From the NCBI RefSeq assembly GCF_014274465.1, contig NZ_CP060394.1, positions 806,001 through 870,000 on the forward strand: a stretch of 64,000 nucleotides of DNA, read 5' to 3'. This document shows, in pieces, positions 63,362 to 64,000 of the stretch; position 1 is the stretch's first letter; every line of letters begins with the position of its first letter. A model generated the notes under the pieces. That model did not search any database. It saw nothing but the letters and a program-made list of their open reading frames with translations, and was not told where the DNA came from. The translations under genes were made by a program, and so were the position numbers. Source of the DNA: Alloacidobacterium dinghuense. Its GTDB lineage: Bacteria; Acidobacteriota; Terriglobia; Terriglobales; Acidobacteriaceae.

Positions 63362-64000
63362 ATGTCTTCCATCCACGCGCTCGCCAATTCGAATTCCGAT
63401 GCCCTGACGCGCTCTGCCGCGCCATTGCACGTGTTTGTCTGGCCCATCGACCCGCAGAATCCCTACACGGTCTCGCTCTACGCCGAGATGGGACGGGATG
63501 TGCGGGTGGCAGAATTCTCGGTGCTGAATCTCCGGCACCGTCACGACATCTGGCACGTCCACTGGCCCGAAGCCCTCCTGAATATTCGCAACCCTACTCT
63601 CGCATCGGCAAAACTCACCGCATTCCTCGCGATGATCGACTGGGTTTCGCTGCGTGGCGGCAAGATTGTGTGGACGGTACACAACCTCAAGGCGCACGAC
63701 GAACTACATCCCAGGCTTGAAGTGATGTTCTATCGCCGTTTCATTCGCCGCGTGGACGGGGTAATCAGCCTGAGCGAGACCGCTCTGAAGATGGCGCTCG
63801 AGAAATTCGGTCAACTCCGGATCTTACCCACCGCGATCATCCGCCACGGACACTATCGCAATCAGTATGCGCAGTGCCCACCAGATGCGAGGTCGTCGCT
63901 CGGGATTGACAGCGACACGCGCGTAATCCTCTTCTTTGGCGAGATCCGCGGCTACAAGAATGTGGATGTGCTGGTGCGGGCCTTCCGGGGCGTCCAGAAC
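63362..64000 (+). CDS. GT4-like glycosyltransferase, C-terminus outside window
   Basis: N-terminal 213 residues of a GT-B fold glycosyltransferase. N-terminal Rossmann part (LHVFVWPIDPQNPYTVSLYA, IWHVHWPEALL, KIVWTVHNLKAHD, VDGVISLSETAL) and the start of the donor-binding half (RVILFFGEIRGYKNVDVLVRAF). HVHWPE and WTVHNL are typical of a subgroup in EPS loci. The catalytic EX7E part is beyond the window. No strong RBS is seen before the ATG. Confidence 0.88.
   Translation, partial: MSSIHALANSNSDALTRSAAPLHVFVWPIDPQNPYTVSLYAEMGRDVRVAEFSVLNLRHRHDIWHVHWPEALLNIRNPTLASAKLTAFLAMIDWVSLRGGKIVWTVHNLKAHDELHPRLEVMFYRRFIRRVDGVISLSETALKMALEKFGQLRILPTAIIRHGHYRNQYAQCPPDARSSLGIDSDTRVILFFGEIRGYKNVDVLVRAFRGVQN

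Noticed and set aside
49042-64000. Exosortase/PEP-CTERM type EPS system
   Set aside because: ExeA-like ATPase and kinase-like genes recall XrtA loci, but no exosortase or PEP-CTERM protein is encoded in the window.
1-64000. CRISPR array or intact prophage
   Set aside because: No regularly spaced repeats and no phage structural genes were seen anywhere in the window.

Overview
The window looks like a chromosomal segment of a soil-type acidobacterium, most likely order Terriglobales / family Acidobacteriaceae. That placement is an inference from gene content: an Oar-like TonB-dependent receptor with an N-terminal carboxypeptidase-regulatory domain, secreted DUF1080 and GH31 proteins, a CcmF/CcmH cytochrome c maturation cluster with an unusual Cys motif, a fused cellulose synthase, an UpxY/NusG-headed exopolysaccharide locus, and dispersed 'GTCATCCTGAGCG...GAAGGATCTGC' intergenic repeats. 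No rRNA or other decisive marker is present.

Layout. 1-5.3 kb (minus strand): the 5' part of glgX, a pseudo-receiver/DUF3052-like protein, and an ABC importer made of a double-length permease and an ATPase with a C-terminal AAA-associated domain, with no binding protein beside it. 5.5-12.3 kb: a CheY-like protein, recR, a secreted protein, a MerR regulator, a Tat-exported metallo-beta-lactamase-fold hydrolase, ebfC, dnaX and a small acidic protein. 12.4-16.6 kb (minus): cytochrome c maturation genes ccmF-ccmH-ccmI-like plus a membrane carboxypeptidase-regulatory protein. 16.8-34.6 kb: a mix of metabolism and housekeeping: DUF1080 protein, GNAT, a UbiA-family prenyltransferase divergent from a GT-C-like membrane protein, uvrB, GH31, TonB receptor, HAD phosphatase, MATE exporter, S9 peptidase and an ArsB-type permease.

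34.9-46.2 kb (plus): a tightly coupled cellulose operon bcsQ (with a BcsR/BcsP-like N-terminus), bcsAB (one 1474-residue polypeptide), bcsZ and bcsC. All junctions overlap, so secretion and synthesis parts should be made together; the PilZ domain predicts c-di-GMP control. 46.2-47.0 kb is a gene-free stretch with a 18-bp-arm hairpin, a clear intrinsic terminator and a mosaic of short palindromic repeats, ending at tRNA-Arg(CCT).

47.1-48.7 kb is the wreck of a mobile island at that tRNA: a tyrosine recombinase truncated at both ends, the 3' part of a TIR-domain gene joined directly to it, a frameshifted response-regulator fragment and a frameshifted IS3-family transposase fragment.

49.0-64.0 kb (plus, runs off the end): a Wzx/Wzy-type exopolysaccharide locus: UpxY/NusG antiterminator, Wza-type export protein, Wzz, an ExeA/GspA-like ATPase with an extracytoplasmic LysM-like tail, a BY-kinase-like protein with a degenerate P-loop, a WcaJ-type priming transferase, an SDR epimerase, a WecG/TagA transferase, a Wzx flippase, a PslG-like GH39 protein, a methyltransferase, a Wzy polymerase/ligase, a small secreted protein and a GT4 glycosyltransferase. 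Two separate matrix polysaccharides (cellulose and this EPS) thus sit side by side with a decayed island between them. The most novel-looking parts are the EPS assembly module (ATPase-LysM plus pseudo-kinase) and the ABC transporter/pseudo-receiver set.
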